Notes: generated from the letters alone by a model not told the origin. 54,257 nt of DNA from Paraburkholderia madseniana (GCF_009690905.1 NZ_VOSW01000063.1:1-54257), one strand, 5' to 3'; positions 25,758 to 34,380 are shown, counted from the first letter of the stretch. Numbers and translations: made by a program.

Positions 25758-26915
25758 ATGATTGAAGCTGATTTGGTCGACAAGATGGTGACGTGGCGTC
25801 GTGCACTGCATGCGCATCCCGAGACCGCGTTCGAAGAAGTCTCGACGGCACGGCTGGTGGCATCGGCGCTGCGCGACTACGGTTTTGAAGTGACCGAGGG
25901 CGTCGGCAAAACCGGTGTGGTCGGCACGCTGCGAAGGGGGAGCGGTCCTGCGCTCGGATTGCGTGCGGACATGGATGCGTTGCCGATGGTGGAGTACAAC
26001 GAATTCGAGCACCGTTCGCAACACCGCGGGAAAATGCACGCGTGTGGTCACGACGGTCACACCGCGATGCTGCTGGGCGCCGCCGCTTCGTTAAGCCGCG
26101 ACACTGGTTGGCACGGTACGGTGCACGTGATCTTCCAGCCCGCCGAAGAGGTGGCGGGCGGCGGACGCGTCATGGTCGAAGATGGACTCTTCGAGCGGTT
26201 CCCCTGTGACGCGGTATTCGGTCTGCACAACTGGCCTGGCTTGCCGCTCGGCCATTTCGCGATCAACCGCGGCCCGATGATGGCCTCGTTCGATACCTTC
26301 GAGATTCTGGTGGACGGCAAAGGCTCGCACGCCGCAATGCCGGAAGAGGGGATTGATGCGCTGGTTTGCGCGAGCCATGTCGTAATCGCGCTGCAGACTA
26401 TCGTGAGCCGGCGCGTCTCGCCGAAAGAAGCATGCGTGGTGAGCGTCACGCAGATTCATGGCGGCGAGGCCTGGAATGTGTTGCCCGATCGCGCCGTGAT
26501 TCGCGGCACCGTACGCTGCTTCGATGCCAACGTGCAGGAGCGCGTACGGAGCCTGCTGGATGAAATCGGCACGCTGACAGCGCAGGCGCATGGCGCGAAA
26601 GCGACGCTGTCTTACCGCTACGGCTATCCGGCAACGATCAATGCAACGGCCGAAGCCGACGTCGCGCTCGATGCGGCGCGCGCAACGGTCGGCGCGGCGA
26701 AGGTGACGTTGGGCTGCAGGCCGTCGATGGCCTCGGAAGACTTCGCGTTCATGGCGCAGGCGAGGCCGGGTGCGTATGTCTGGATGGGCGTCGACGGGCC
26801 CAAGCCTGGCGCTCCGCTTCACAACCCGCACTACGACTTCAACGACGACGCATTGGCTACCGGTGCGTCGTATTGGGTGAACGTCGTGAAGGCGTTTGGC
26901 GTTGCGCGTGTTTGA
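25758..26915 (+). CDS. M20-family amidohydrolase (hippurate hydrolase/HipO-like)
   Basis: The 385-residue metallopeptidase-like enzyme has LRADMDALPM, the zinc motif MHACGHDGHTAMLLGAA, FQPAEEVAGGGRVMVEDGLF with the catalytic Glu, and GSHAAMPEEGID at the dimerisation domain. M20D enzymes cleave N-acyl amino acids such as hippurate and related amides. It ends the plus-strand cluster that begins with the ABC importer. Combination with a molybdenum hydroxylase suggests that the imported compound, or an intermediate, has an amide bond. The true substrate is unknown. Confidence 0.92.
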   Translation: MIEADLVDKMVTWRRALHAHPETAFEEVSTARLVASALRDYGFEVTEGVGKTGVVGTLRRGSGPALGLRADMDALPMVEYNEFEHRSQHRGKMHACGHDGHTAMLLGAAASLSRDTGWHGTVHVIFQPAEEVAGGGRVMVEDGLFERFPCDAVFGLHNWPGLPLGHFAINRGPMMASFDTFEILVDGKGSHAAMPEEGIDALVCASHVVIALQTIVSRRVSPKEACVVSVTQIHGGEAWNVLPDRAVIRGTVRCFDANVQERVRSLLDEIGTLTAQAHGAKATLSYRYGYPATINATAEADVALDAARATVGAAKVTLGCRPSMASEDFAFMAQARPGAYVWMGVDGPKPGAPLHNPHYDFNDDALATGASYWVNVVKAFGVARV

Positions 26916-26940
26916 AGCCTCGCGGCTGTCCTGTGCGACT

Positions 26941-26962
26941 GCGTGGTCTGTAAGGACCGCGC
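26941..26962. terminator. Hairpin between convergent M20 and deoR-type genes
   Basis: GCGTGGTC (26941-26948) pairs with GACCGCGC (26955-26962) around TGTAAG, with one G-T pair. There is no clear T-run. Location between convergent genes makes a bidirectional terminator likely. Confidence 0.4.
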
Positions 26963-26983
26963 GGCGCCGCCCCCCTTAAGACA

Positions 26984-27784
26984 CTATGCCTTCCCGTGAG
27001 GCAGAGGCTGGCGCGCCTGCTGCGACGCGGTTTCGATCGTTACTTCGCCGTGCAGCAGGAACGTTGCCAATTCCGGCGCGCCCGGTTGAGCATCGGTCAC
27101 CAGGGTCCAGTCTCGCTCGAGTGGTGTCCAGTGCTGCTGGCTCGCGCGATCCAGTTTGTGCGACGTCACCAGCACGAAGATGTTGGCCGCCTGCCTGATG
27201 ATGCATTCCTTCAGATAGGCCTGCTCGGCGGTCGCCTCACAGAGCCCACGGCCGGCGACTACGCCGTCCGCGCCCAGAAAGGCTTTGTCGACGGACAGGC
27301 GGTTCAACGCGATCTGCGCGAGCGGCCCGAGTGTGCTCATGCTCGAGGGCCGTAGGTCGCCGCCGATCAGTGTGACCGGCACGTCACTCGATGCAAGCAG
27401 GCCGATTGCCAGCAGGTTGTTGGTGACCACGCGAATGTCGCGGCGGCCGGCCAGCAGCCGGGCCAGTGCGGCGGTGGTGGTGCCGCCGTCGAGAAAGATG
27501 GTGTCGCCGTCCTGAACGTGGCTCACCGCCGCCAGCGCGATCGCATCCTTTTGCTCGCGGAAGCTTTCGCGCCGCAGATCGAGCGACTCCTCGGGTTCGT
27601 GAATCCCGACCGAGGCGGCCGCGCCCCCGTACGTGCGCACGATGAGCCGTTCGTCGGCGAGCGCACGCAGGTCGCGACGCACGGTTGCTTCGGACATGCC
27701 GAAATGCTCGCACAGGGCGCCTACGTCGTTCATGCCGGACAGGACGGCCTTCAGCATCGCCTCGCGGCGGTTTGTAACTTTCAT
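26984..27784 (-). CDS. DeoR-family transcriptional regulator
   Basis: From ATG 27784 the product is 266 residues: an N-terminal DeoR helix-turn-helix (ALCEHFGMSEATVRRDLRALADERLIVRTYGGA) and a C-terminal DeoR/ISOCOT sugar-phosphate-sensing domain (DTIFLDGGTTTAALARLL, LGADGV). It is divergent from the permease-kinase-dehydrogenase operon starting at 28121, so it probably represses that operon and responds to a phosphorylated acid-sugar intermediate. Matching operator-like repeats lie at 27943-27959 and 28089-28103. Confidence 0.92.
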   Translation of the reverse strand: MKVTNRREAMLKAVLSGMNDVGALCEHFGMSEATVRRDLRALADERLIVRTYGGAAASVGIHEPEESLDLRRESFREQKDAIALAAVSHVQDGDTIFLDGGTTTAALARLLAGRRDIRVVTNNLLAIGLLASSDVPVTLIGGDLRPSSMSTLGPLAQIALNRLSVDKAFLGADGVVAGRGLCEATAEQAYLKECIIRQAANIFVLVTSHKLDRASQQHWTPLERDWTLVTDAQPGAPELATFLLHGEVTIETASQQARQPLPHGKA

Positions 27785-27942
27785 GGTGATAGAGGGTAAG
27801 GGGTCGTCCGAATGGTGCGCGCAATAGAAAGGAAAGGCGTCAACGGGCGTAAGTGTAATCAAACCAGTTGCCGGGGCAACGCCGCGGACGGGGCGCGCTG
27901 CAACCGCGGCGTCGTCACGGTATGCAAGTGTTTTAGCCTATT

Positions 27943-27959
27943 TTGATCGATTCGATCAA
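27943..27959. promoter_or_regulatory. Putative DeoR operator, copy 1 (TTGATCGA-T-TCGATCAA)
   Basis: An exact 8-bp inverted repeat around a single T, in the divergent region between the deoR-type gene and the kdgT-like gene. The wider region 27785-28120 (336 bp) has no gene. Confidence 0.55.
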
Positions 27960-28088
27960 TTTCGGCGCGTGTCCCGCCTGGAACGGTTTGTTGTAGCAAA
28001 TTTATTAACCCCACGACTTGCCGGTGATCGGATTGCGCACAGTCGGTTCGTCACGTACACTCTGAATGACCGAATCAGTCAACTAATA

Positions 28089-28103
28089 TGATTGTATCGA
28101 TCA
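28089..28103. promoter_or_regulatory. Putative DeoR operator, copy 2 (TGATTGTATCGATCA)
   Basis: Resembles the core of copy 1 (TGATCGATTCGATCA) at 12 of 15 positions and ends 17 bp before the start codon at 28121, where a bound repressor would block transcription or initiation. Confidence 0.5.
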
Positions 28104-28120
28104 TTTTCAAACAGGAGACA

Positions 28121-29119
28121 ATGATGGCCCAACTTCCTATCAAGCGCGCGATCGAACGCGTTCCGGGCGGGATGATGATCGTCCCGCTGCTGTTCGGCGC
28201 AATGATCGCCACCTTCTTGCCGGACATGCCGAAGTTCTTCGGCTCGTTCACGAACGCGCTGTTTACCGGCGCGTTGCCGATTCTCGCCGTGTTCTATGTG
28301 TGCATGGGCTCGTCGATCGATGTAAAGGCGACGCCCTATCTGCTGAAAAAGGGCGGGGCGCTGTTCGCGGCGAAGGTTGGGTCGGCGATTCTGGTGGGTG
28401 TCGTGTTGGGCCACTTTTTGGGCGAGCAGCCGGTTTCGTCCGGACTGTTCGCGGGAATGTCGACGCTGGCGGTGGTCGCCGCGATGAACGACACGAACGG
28501 TGGCCTGTACATGGCGTTGATGGGTCAATATGGCAAGTCTGAAGACGTCGGCGCTTACACGATCATGTCGCTCGAATCCGGCCCGTTCCTTACGATGGTC
28601 ACGCTCGGCGTGGCCGGGCTGTCGGCGTTTCCGTGGCAGACGCTGGTCGGCAGCATCCTGCCGCTCGCGGCCGGCATGCTGCTCGGCAATCTGGACCGTG
28701 AGATGCGCAGCTTTCTCGGCCGCGCTGTGCCTGTGATGATTCCGTTTTTCGCCTTGGCGCTGGGCGCGAGCCTCGACCTGCACAAAGTATGGCAGGCCGG
28801 CTTGCTCGGCATGGGCCTCGGCGTCGCGGTGGTGATCGTGACGGGCATTCCCCTCTATCTGACCGATCGCCTGACCGGCGGCACGGGTGTCGCAGGCGTG
28901 GCGGCAGCCAACACGGCAGGCAACGGAGCGGCTGTGCCGGCGCTGATCGCGGCGGCCAACCCGGTCTATGCAGAGGCCGCGAAAAGCGCGACCTTGCTGG
29001 TCGCCTCATGCGTCGTCGTGACTGCGATCGTGTCGCCGATCCTCACTGCGGCCGTCGCAAAGCGGGCCGGCAAGCGTGCCGACGCCAGCCGCGCTGCTGC
29101 ATTGGGGGCGACCCGGTGA
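28121..29119 (+). CDS. KdgT-type 2-keto-3-deoxygluconate/acid-sugar permease
   Basis: The ATG at 28121 follows ACAGGAGACA and gives 332 residues; the ATG at 28088 would start inside the operator. The protein is a ten-helix carrier with the KdgT family motifs RVPGGMMIVPLLFGAMIATF, MSTLAVVAAMNDTNGGLYMALMGQYG and AAANTAGNGAAVPALIAAANP. Family members import 2-keto-3-deoxygluconate by proton symport. Its 3' end overlaps the DUF1537 kinase gene by 4 bp (GTGA), so its cargo here is more likely a four-carbon acid sugar such as D-threonate, an inference from context. Confidence 0.9.
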   Translation: MMAQLPIKRAIERVPGGMMIVPLLFGAMIATFLPDMPKFFGSFTNALFTGALPILAVFYVCMGSSIDVKATPYLLKKGGALFAAKVGSAILVGVVLGHFLGEQPVSSGLFAGMSTLAVVAAMNDTNGGLYMALMGQYGKSEDVGAYTIMSLESGPFLTMVTLGVAGLSAFPWQTLVGSILPLAAGMLLGNLDREMRSFLGRAVPVMIPFFALALGASLDLHKVWQAGLLGMGLGVAVVIVTGIPLYLTDRLTGGTGVAGVAAANTAGNGAAVPALIAAANPVYAEAAKSATLLVASCVVVTAIVSPILTAAVAKRAGKRADASRAAALGATR

Positions 29120-30459
29120 GCAACACCAGCATTCTGATCATCGCCGACGACCTGTCCGGGGCCGCCGACTGCGCGATTGCGTTTGCGGGCGCGGGGCGCA
29201 GTACGGCGGTCACGCTGAATGCGTCGCGCGCGATGGGCGCGGCGGAGGTGATCGCGGTGGACACCGACTCGCGCCGCATGTCCCCGGCCGAAGCAGCTCA
29301 CTGCACCCGCGCCGCGTGGCTGGTGCAGCGCGCGCCAGGGCGACGTCTGTACAAGAAAATCGATTCGACCTTGCGCGGCAACTGGGCCACGGAAGTGGCC
29401 GCGTTGCAGCCGCTCGCGGGCCTTGCCATTGTCGCCACGGCCTTTCCTGCAACCGGGCGCACGGTGCGTGAGGGCCGCGTATTCGTGCGCGGCGTGCCGC
29501 TCGAAAACACGGAAACGTGGAAGCTCGAACACGCCGCGCGTTCCGCAGACCTCAACGCCATGGTCGAGGCGGTCGGCTTGCGCACCGCACCGTTGGGTGT
29601 CGACGCGCTGCGTGGCGATCCCGCAGCGTTGCGCGATGCCATTTCCGTGGTGGCGAGCAGCGGTGCACAGGCGCTCATCGTCGATGCGGAAACGGATGCG
29701 GATTTGAGGGCCCTCGCGCAGGCGACGGCGTCGATGGGCAAAGCTCTGTTCTGGGTGGGCTCAGGCGGTTTGGCTCGCGAACTGGCGTCGCTGAGCGATC
29801 TGTTCGATGTTGCCACGGAAGCAGCACAAGACGCGCCGCCGAAGTCGGAGCAGCAGAGAGGCGCGATCCTGATTCTGGTGGGCAGCCTGTCGGCCGTCTC
29901 GGAACAGCAATGCGCGATGCTGCGCGAGCGTGCGTGCGTTGGCGAGCTGATCGTGCCGCCGGTCGTGCTGCGTGCGGGCGAGCTTCATCTGGAGTGGGCG
30001 GCCTGGCAAGCGCGCGTCGGCGCACATCTGAGCGAGCACACCGACTTGCTGGTGCGAATTGGTCGCGACGATCTGTTCGATCCCGCCGAGGGCGCCCAAT
30101 TGTCGGCAGCGCTCGCTTCGCTCGTCGCACCGTTTTTCACGCATCTGAGCGGCTTGATCGCGACTGGCGGCGAAACCGCGCGCGCGATGCTCGGTACAGC
30201 CGGTATCGACAGCCTGCAATTGCTTTCGGAAATCGAGCCGGGCGTGGCGGTGGGACGCCCGCACGGCAACCCGCGCCTCACCGTCGTCACCAAAGCCGGC
30301 GCCTTTGGCAGCGAGCACGCGCTGTATGGCGCCTACCTTCATCTGCGGGGCACACCGGAGTTCGCCGATAGCGAGTCCGGATCGGCGCACCCGGGCGGCA
30401 CAACGACATCTTCACCGGCTCGCGAAACGAACCAACGTCATTCAGGCAAAACATCATGA
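29116..30459 (+). CDS. dtnK: Four-carbon acid sugar kinase (DUF1537; DtnK/OtnK-like)
   Basis: A GTG at 29116 overlapping the permease stop gives 447 residues beginning with SNTSILIIADDLSGAADCAIAFA. ADDLSGAAD is the DUF1537 N-terminal signature (ADDLTGA-D). The C-terminal domain with LSGLIATGGETARAMLG and EIEPGVAVGRPHG binds nucleotide. These kinases phosphorylate D-threonate, D-erythronate or related acids at the 4-hydroxyl. The immediate overlap with a PdxA2 gene (4 bp) is the arrangement described for D-threonate breakdown. A reading that starts at 28789 overlaps kdgT out of frame and is rejected. Confidence 0.9.
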   Translation: MSNTSILIIADDLSGAADCAIAFAGAGRSTAVTLNASRAMGAAEVIAVDTDSRRMSPAEAAHCTRAAWLVQRAPGRRLYKKIDSTLRGNWATEVAALQPLAGLAIVATAFPATGRTVREGRVFVRGVPLENTETWKLEHAARSADLNAMVEAVGLRTAPLGVDALRGDPAALRDAISVVASSGAQALIVDAETDADLRALAQATASMGKALFWVGSGGLARELASLSDLFDVATEAAQDAPPKSEQQRGAILILVGSLSAVSEQQCAMLRERACVGELIVPPVVLRAGELHLEWAAWQARVGAHLSEHTDLLVRIGRDDLFDPAEGAQLSAALASLVAPFFTHLSGLIATGGETARAMLGTAGIDSLQLLSEIEPGVAVGRPHGNPRLTVVTKAGAFGSEHALYGAYLHLRGTPEFADSESGSAHPGGTTTSSPARETNQRHSGKTS

Positions 30460-31457
30460 GCAACTATCTTCCAGTCATCGGCATCACGATGGGCGACGCA
30501 ACGGGCGTGGGTCCGGAAATCGTCGTCAAGAGCTTGACGCACGAGTCCGTTTACCGGCAGTGCCGCCCGCTTGTCATCGGCGATGCGGCGCGCCTTGAAC
30601 AGGCCAACCGGATTGTCGGCGGCAGCACGAAAGTGCGCCGCATCGCGAAGCCGTCGGATGCGCAATATGAACGCGGCACCATCGACTGCATCGACCTCGC
30701 GCTGATTCCCGCCGACTTGCCTTTCGGCGCGTTGTCGGCGCTCGCAGGCGACGCCGCGTATCAGTACGTCGCGCGCGCCGTCGAACTCGCGAAAGCCGAC
30801 GAGATCGATGCGATCTGCACGGCGCCGCTGAACAAGGAAGCGTTGCACGCTGGCGGTCACAAGTACCCCGGCCACACCGAAATGCTCGCGCACCTCACGG
30901 GCATCGAGGAAGTGTCGATGATGCTGGTCGCACCGAAACTGCGCGTGATTCACGTGACGACCCACATCGGCATTATCGATGCGATCCGCAAGATCGAACC
31001 GGGCCTCGTGCAGCGCACGATCGAGCGAGGTCATGCGACGCTGGTGAAGGCGGGCATCGCCAATCCTCGCATCGCCGTGTGCGGCATCAACCCGCATGCC
31101 GGCGAAAACGGCCTGTTCGGTTATGGCGAGGAAGAGGAAAAGATCGTTCCAGCCGTGCAGGTCTTGCGTGAACGCGGCTGGGACATCGAGGGCCCGCTCC
31201 CTGCCGACACGCTGTTCTTCCGTGCGGGACGTGGCGACTTCGATCTGGTGGTGGCGATGTACCACGATCAGGGCCACGGTCCGGTCAAGGTGCTCGGCCT
31301 CGAAGCCGGCGTCAACGTGACGGTCGGCCTCGATGTGATCCGTACCTCGGTCGATCACGGCACGGCGTTCGATATTGCAGGCAAAGGCATCGCTGACGAA
31401 CGCAGCCTGCTCGAAGCACTGCGTCAAGGCGCCGAACTCGCGACACGCCGCGCCTGA
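30456..31457 (+). CDS. pdxA2: PdxA2-type 4-phospho-D-threonate/erythronate dehydrogenase
   Basis: The 333-residue enzyme is a PdxA homologue (GITMGDATGVGPEIVVKSL; metal-site histidines in YPGHTEMLAHLTG and HVTTHIG; MYHDQGHGPVKVLG). PdxA itself makes a vitamin B6 precursor, but PdxA2 next to a DUF1537 kinase oxidises and decarboxylates 4-phospho-D-threonate or erythronate to dihydroxyacetone phosphate with NAD. The ATGA overlap with the kinase gene supports the catabolic role. Confidence 0.92.
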   Translation: MSNYLPVIGITMGDATGVGPEIVVKSLTHESVYRQCRPLVIGDAARLEQANRIVGGSTKVRRIAKPSDAQYERGTIDCIDLALIPADLPFGALSALAGDAAYQYVARAVELAKADEIDAICTAPLNKEALHAGGHKYPGHTEMLAHLTGIEEVSMMLVAPKLRVIHVTTHIGIIDAIRKIEPGLVQRTIERGHATLVKAGIANPRIAVCGINPHAGENGLFGYGEEEEKIVPAVQVLRERGWDIEGPLPADTLFFRAGRGDFDLVVAMYHDQGHGPVKVLGLEAGVNVTVGLDVIRTSVDHGTAFDIAGKGIADERSLLEALRQGAELATRRA

Positions 31458-31536
31458 CGCGGCTTGAAATCGATGTATGCGCACGATGGCGCCCGCTCGC
31501 GCGGAGCGGCATTGTGCCGTTAGGGTTGAAGTTGTA

Positions 31537-32145
31537 ATGCTTATGTACACACGACGCACTGAAGACTTTCGCGAAAGACTACTCGAAGCGGGTGTCGCGC
31601 TGTTCGCCGAATTGGGTTATCACGGCACCGGCGTAAAAGACATCGTCGAGCGTGCCGGCGTGCCGAAGGGCTCGTTCTACAACTACTTCGAGAGCAAAGA
31701 GGCATTCGGTGCAGCGATCCTGCACCACTACGCGCAGGAGCAGGCCGCTGAATGGAAGCAGTATTCGCTCGAAGCGGCGTCACCTGATCCGCTGCTCGCG
31801 CTTCGCGGCATCTACACGCGCATCGTTGGCGACTACGAAGACTGTGACGACCGCTACGGTTGTCTGGTCGGCAACTTTGCGGGCGAGATCGCGCAGTCGA
31901 GCGATCTGTGCCGGGTCGCTGCGCGCAGGACGGTCAACGAATGGCGTGTCGGCTGTGCCGATTATCTGCGGCACGGCCAGGAATACGGCTCCGTGCGGCG
32001 CGATCTTTCGGCTGATGCAATGGCCGACCTTTTCTGGAACGCGTGGGAAGGCAGCCTGTTGCGCATGAAGCTGGATGACTCGGTCGAGCCGCTGAAGGCT
32101 TGCGTGCATTCAATGTTCGATCTGTTTTTCAAATCCCCGCAGTAA
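31537..32145 (+). CDS. TetR-family transcriptional regulator
   Basis: Starts at ATG 31537 (or 31543), giving about 202 residues; a longer frame from 31477 has no ribosome site. The N-terminal helix-turn-helix is FRERLLEAGVALFAELGYHGTGVKDIVERAGVPKGSFYNYFESKEAF, followed by the TetR_C ligand domain with GCLVGNFAGEIAQSS. It is read in the same direction as, and 99 bp before, a YqhD-like dehydrogenase. A GACCGGTC palindrome lies between them. The arrangement resembles aldehyde- or electrophile-responsive NemR-type units. Confidence 0.9.
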   Translation: MLMYTRRTEDFRERLLEAGVALFAELGYHGTGVKDIVERAGVPKGSFYNYFESKEAFGAAILHHYAQEQAAEWKQYSLEAASPDPLLALRGIYTRIVGDYEDCDDRYGCLVGNFAGEIAQSSDLCRVAARRTVNEWRVGCADYLRHGQEYGSVRRDLSADAMADLFWNAWEGSLLRMKLDDSVEPLKACVHSMFDLFFKSPQ

Positions 32146-32210
32146 CGGTCGTAGCTGGCTTGAGCGGCGACGGGTTTCGATTCGGGCAGCCGTTTATACC
32201 GTTTTGAGAC

Positions 32211-32218
32211 GACCGGTC
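32211..32218. promoter_or_regulatory. GACCGGTC palindrome, putative TetR operator
   Basis: An 8-bp perfect palindrome 26 bp upstream of the dehydrogenase start codon and downstream of the tetR-type gene. GACC/GGTC half-sites are common in NemR/AcrR-type operators. Confidence 0.4.
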
Positions 32219-32244
32219 ATTTCAATGTAAGGAAGAGAGATTCA

Positions 32245-33399
32245 ATGCAGAACTTTACGTTTCACAACCCCACTCGAATCATTTTCGGCGAAGGCCAGAT
32301 TGCCACACTCGATGTGCAGATCCCCGCTAACGCGCGGGTGCTGATTACGTGCGGCGGCGGCAGCATCAAGAGCAACGGTGTACTGGCGCAAGTGCAGGCG
32401 GCGCTCGGTGACCGCGCGTGGCACGTGTTCGGTGGCATCGAACCGAACCCCACTTACGAAACGCTGATGGAAGCGGTTGCGCTCGCCCGCGAGAAGAACA
32501 TCGATTTTCTTCTGGCGGTGGGCGGCGGCTCGGTGATCGACGGCACCAAGTTCATTGCTGCCGCTGTGAAGTTCCACGGCGAGCCGTGGGACATTCTGGC
32601 GAAGCAGGCCGAGATACGCGACGCGATGCCCTTCGGCAGCGTGCTGACGCTGCCCGCCACCGGTTCGGAGATGAACAACGGCGGCGTTATCAGCCACCGC
32701 GCGAAAGGCGACAAGCTGCCGTTCCGTAGCGAGGCGACCTATCCGGTCTTCTCGGTGCTAGACCCGACCACGACCTACTCGTTGCCGCCGCGGCAGATTG
32801 CCAACGGTGTCGTCGACGCGTTCGTTCATATCGTCGAGCAGTACCTGACCTATCCGGTGGACGCCAGGGTACAGGACCGCTTCGCCGAAGGCCTGCTGAT
32901 CACGCTGACTGAAGTCGGCCCGCAGGCGCTTGCCGAGCCGCACAACTATGCGGTGCGAGCCAACCTGATGTGGACGGCAACGCTTGCGCTGAACGGCCTG
33001 ATCGGCGCCGGCGTGCCGCAGGACTGGGCGACCCACATGCTCGGTCACGAGATCACGGCGCTGCACGGACTCGATCACGCACAGACACTCGCCATCGTGC
33101 TGCCGGCCATGCTGAGCGTGCGCCGCGAGTCGAAGCGCGCGAAGTTGCTCCAGTACGCCGAACGCGTCTGGAACATCACCGAGGGCAGCGAGGACGAGCG
33201 TATCAGTGCGGCGATCACGGCGACCCGCGTGTTCTTCGAGCGCATGACGGTGGGAACCCGCTTGCGCGATTACCAGATTGGCGGCCGGTCAATCGGCACG
33301 CTGATCGCGAAGCTCGAAGAGCACGGGATGACGGCATTGGGCGAACACGGCGACGTGACGCTCGAGGTGAGCCGTCAGGTCTATCAATTTGCAGTCTGA
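32245..33399 (+). CDS. Iron-containing alcohol dehydrogenase (YqhD-like aldehyde reductase)
   Basis: The 384-residue enzyme has the group III alcohol dehydrogenase pattern: the nucleotide loop VGGGSVIDGTKFIAAA, and metal ligands in NGVVDAFVHIVEQYL and DWATHMLGHEITALHGLDHAQTLAIVLPA. It starts MQNFTFHNPTRIIFGEGQI, the usual YqhD opening. Such enzymes reduce short and reactive aldehydes with NADPH. Control by the TetR gene upstream is likely, and the next gene is a beta-hydroxyacid dehydrogenase. Confidence 0.92.
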   Translation: MQNFTFHNPTRIIFGEGQIATLDVQIPANARVLITCGGGSIKSNGVLAQVQAALGDRAWHVFGGIEPNPTYETLMEAVALAREKNIDFLLAVGGGSVIDGTKFIAAAVKFHGEPWDILAKQAEIRDAMPFGSVLTLPATGSEMNNGGVISHRAKGDKLPFRSEATYPVFSVLDPTTTYSLPPRQIANGVVDAFVHIVEQYLTYPVDARVQDRFAEGLLITLTEVGPQALAEPHNYAVRANLMWTATLALNGLIGAGVPQDWATHMLGHEITALHGLDHAQTLAIVLPAMLSVRRESKRAKLLQYAERVWNITEGSEDERISAAITATRVFFERMTVGTRLRDYQIGGRSIGTLIAKLEEHGMTALGEHGDVTLEVSRQVYQFAV

Positions 33400-33440
33400 A
33401 CAGGCCCGCATCCGCGCGGCTGATCATTTGGAATGTCATT

Positions 33441-34343
33441 ATGAAAATTGGATTTGTAGGGCTTGGCTCGATGGGCGCCGCGATTGCGAAAAACCTGATC
33501 GAGTCCGGGCATGACGTGCAGGTTTTCAATCGTAGTCCGGCCCGCGCCGAACCGCTGCGCGAAGCAGGGGCGAGCATCGCGTCGAGTCCCGCGCAGGCGG
33601 CGCAGGGGGCCGACGTGGTGTTCACGATGGTGGCCGACGATGCCGCGCACGCAGCGGTCACGTTCGGCGAGGCGGGCATCGCCACCACGCTGAGGCCGGG
33701 TGCGCTGCACATCTCGATGAGCACGATCAGTGTCGCCACCGCGCAGGACCACGCAGCGAAGTACCGTGAAGCGGGTCTTGCCTTCGTGTCCGCACCGGTA
33801 TTCGGCCGGCCCGATGCCGCGGCGGCGCGCAAGCTGTTCATCATGGCGGCAGGCGCGGACGAGCACCTCAAGGTTGCCGTGCCGCTTCTCGAAACGCTTG
33901 GGCAGTCGGTGGGCATTGTCGGCGAAGATCCTTCGCAGGCCAACCTGGTGAAGCTGATCGGCAATTTCATGCTGTCCGTGATCATCGAAACGCTGGGCGA
34001 AGCCTGTGCCGTAGCGGGCAAGGCCGGCATCGATCCGATGCGTCTGGTCGAGCTGTTGACGAGCGCAAACTTCAATGCGCCGCCATACAAGATCTACGGT
34101 TCGCTGATTGCATCGCAGCAATTCCAGCCGCCTGGCTTCTCGTTGCCGCTTGGCCAGAAGGACAACCGCCTGATGCTGGCAGCCGCTGAGGCACTTGGCG
34201 TTCCGCTGCCGCTGGCAAGTCTCGTCCACGACCGGTTCCTGACGTTGCGCTCGCAAGGGCTCGGCGCCGAGCATGACTGGTCGGCGGTGGCGCTTTGCGC
34301 GTTGTCCGATGCCGGCTTGAGCAAGGCGCTTCACGGCTGCTGA
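33441..34343 (+). CDS. Beta-hydroxyacid dehydrogenase/NAD(P)-binding reductase (second copy)
   Basis: From ATG 33441 the product is 300 residues (MKIGFVGLGSMGAAIAKNLIESGHDVQVFNRS). The family lysine region reads LVKLIGNFMLSVIIETLGEA and the substrate motif SAPVFGRPDAAAARKLF differs from the DAPVSGG form of the copy at 22496, so the two probably use different substrates. The NRS in place of NRT after the second strand is typical of NADPH-preferring imine/hydroxyacid reductases. It follows the YqhD-like gene by 41 bp. The longer frame from 32970 is a shadow of the upstream gene. Confidence 0.85.
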   Translation: MKIGFVGLGSMGAAIAKNLIESGHDVQVFNRSPARAEPLREAGASIASSPAQAAQGADVVFTMVADDAAHAAVTFGEAGIATTLRPGALHISMSTISVATAQDHAAKYREAGLAFVSAPVFGRPDAAAARKLFIMAAGADEHLKVAVPLLETLGQSVGIVGEDPSQANLVKLIGNFMLSVIIETLGEACAVAGKAGIDPMRLVELLTSANFNAPPYKIYGSLIASQQFQPPGFSLPLGQKDNRLMLAAAEALGVPLPLASLVHDRFLTLRSQGLGAEHDWSAVALCALSDAGLSKALHGC

Positions 34344-34357
34344 GCGCAATGGGGGCG

Positions 34358-34380
34358 ATGCCGCTCGCGGTGAGCGGCAT
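34358..34380. terminator. Perfect 9-bp hairpin between convergent genes
   Basis: ATGCCGCTC (34358-34366) and GAGCGGCAT (34372-34380) are exact reverse complements around GCGGT. It lies between the convergent dehydrogenase (ends 34343) and RND outer-membrane gene (ends 34470), and probably terminates from at least one side. Confidence 0.6.

Noticed and set aside
30456..31457. PdxA of vitamin B6 synthesis
   Set aside because: The 4-bp overlap with a DUF1537 kinase and control by a DeoR regulator point to the catabolic PdxA2 group.
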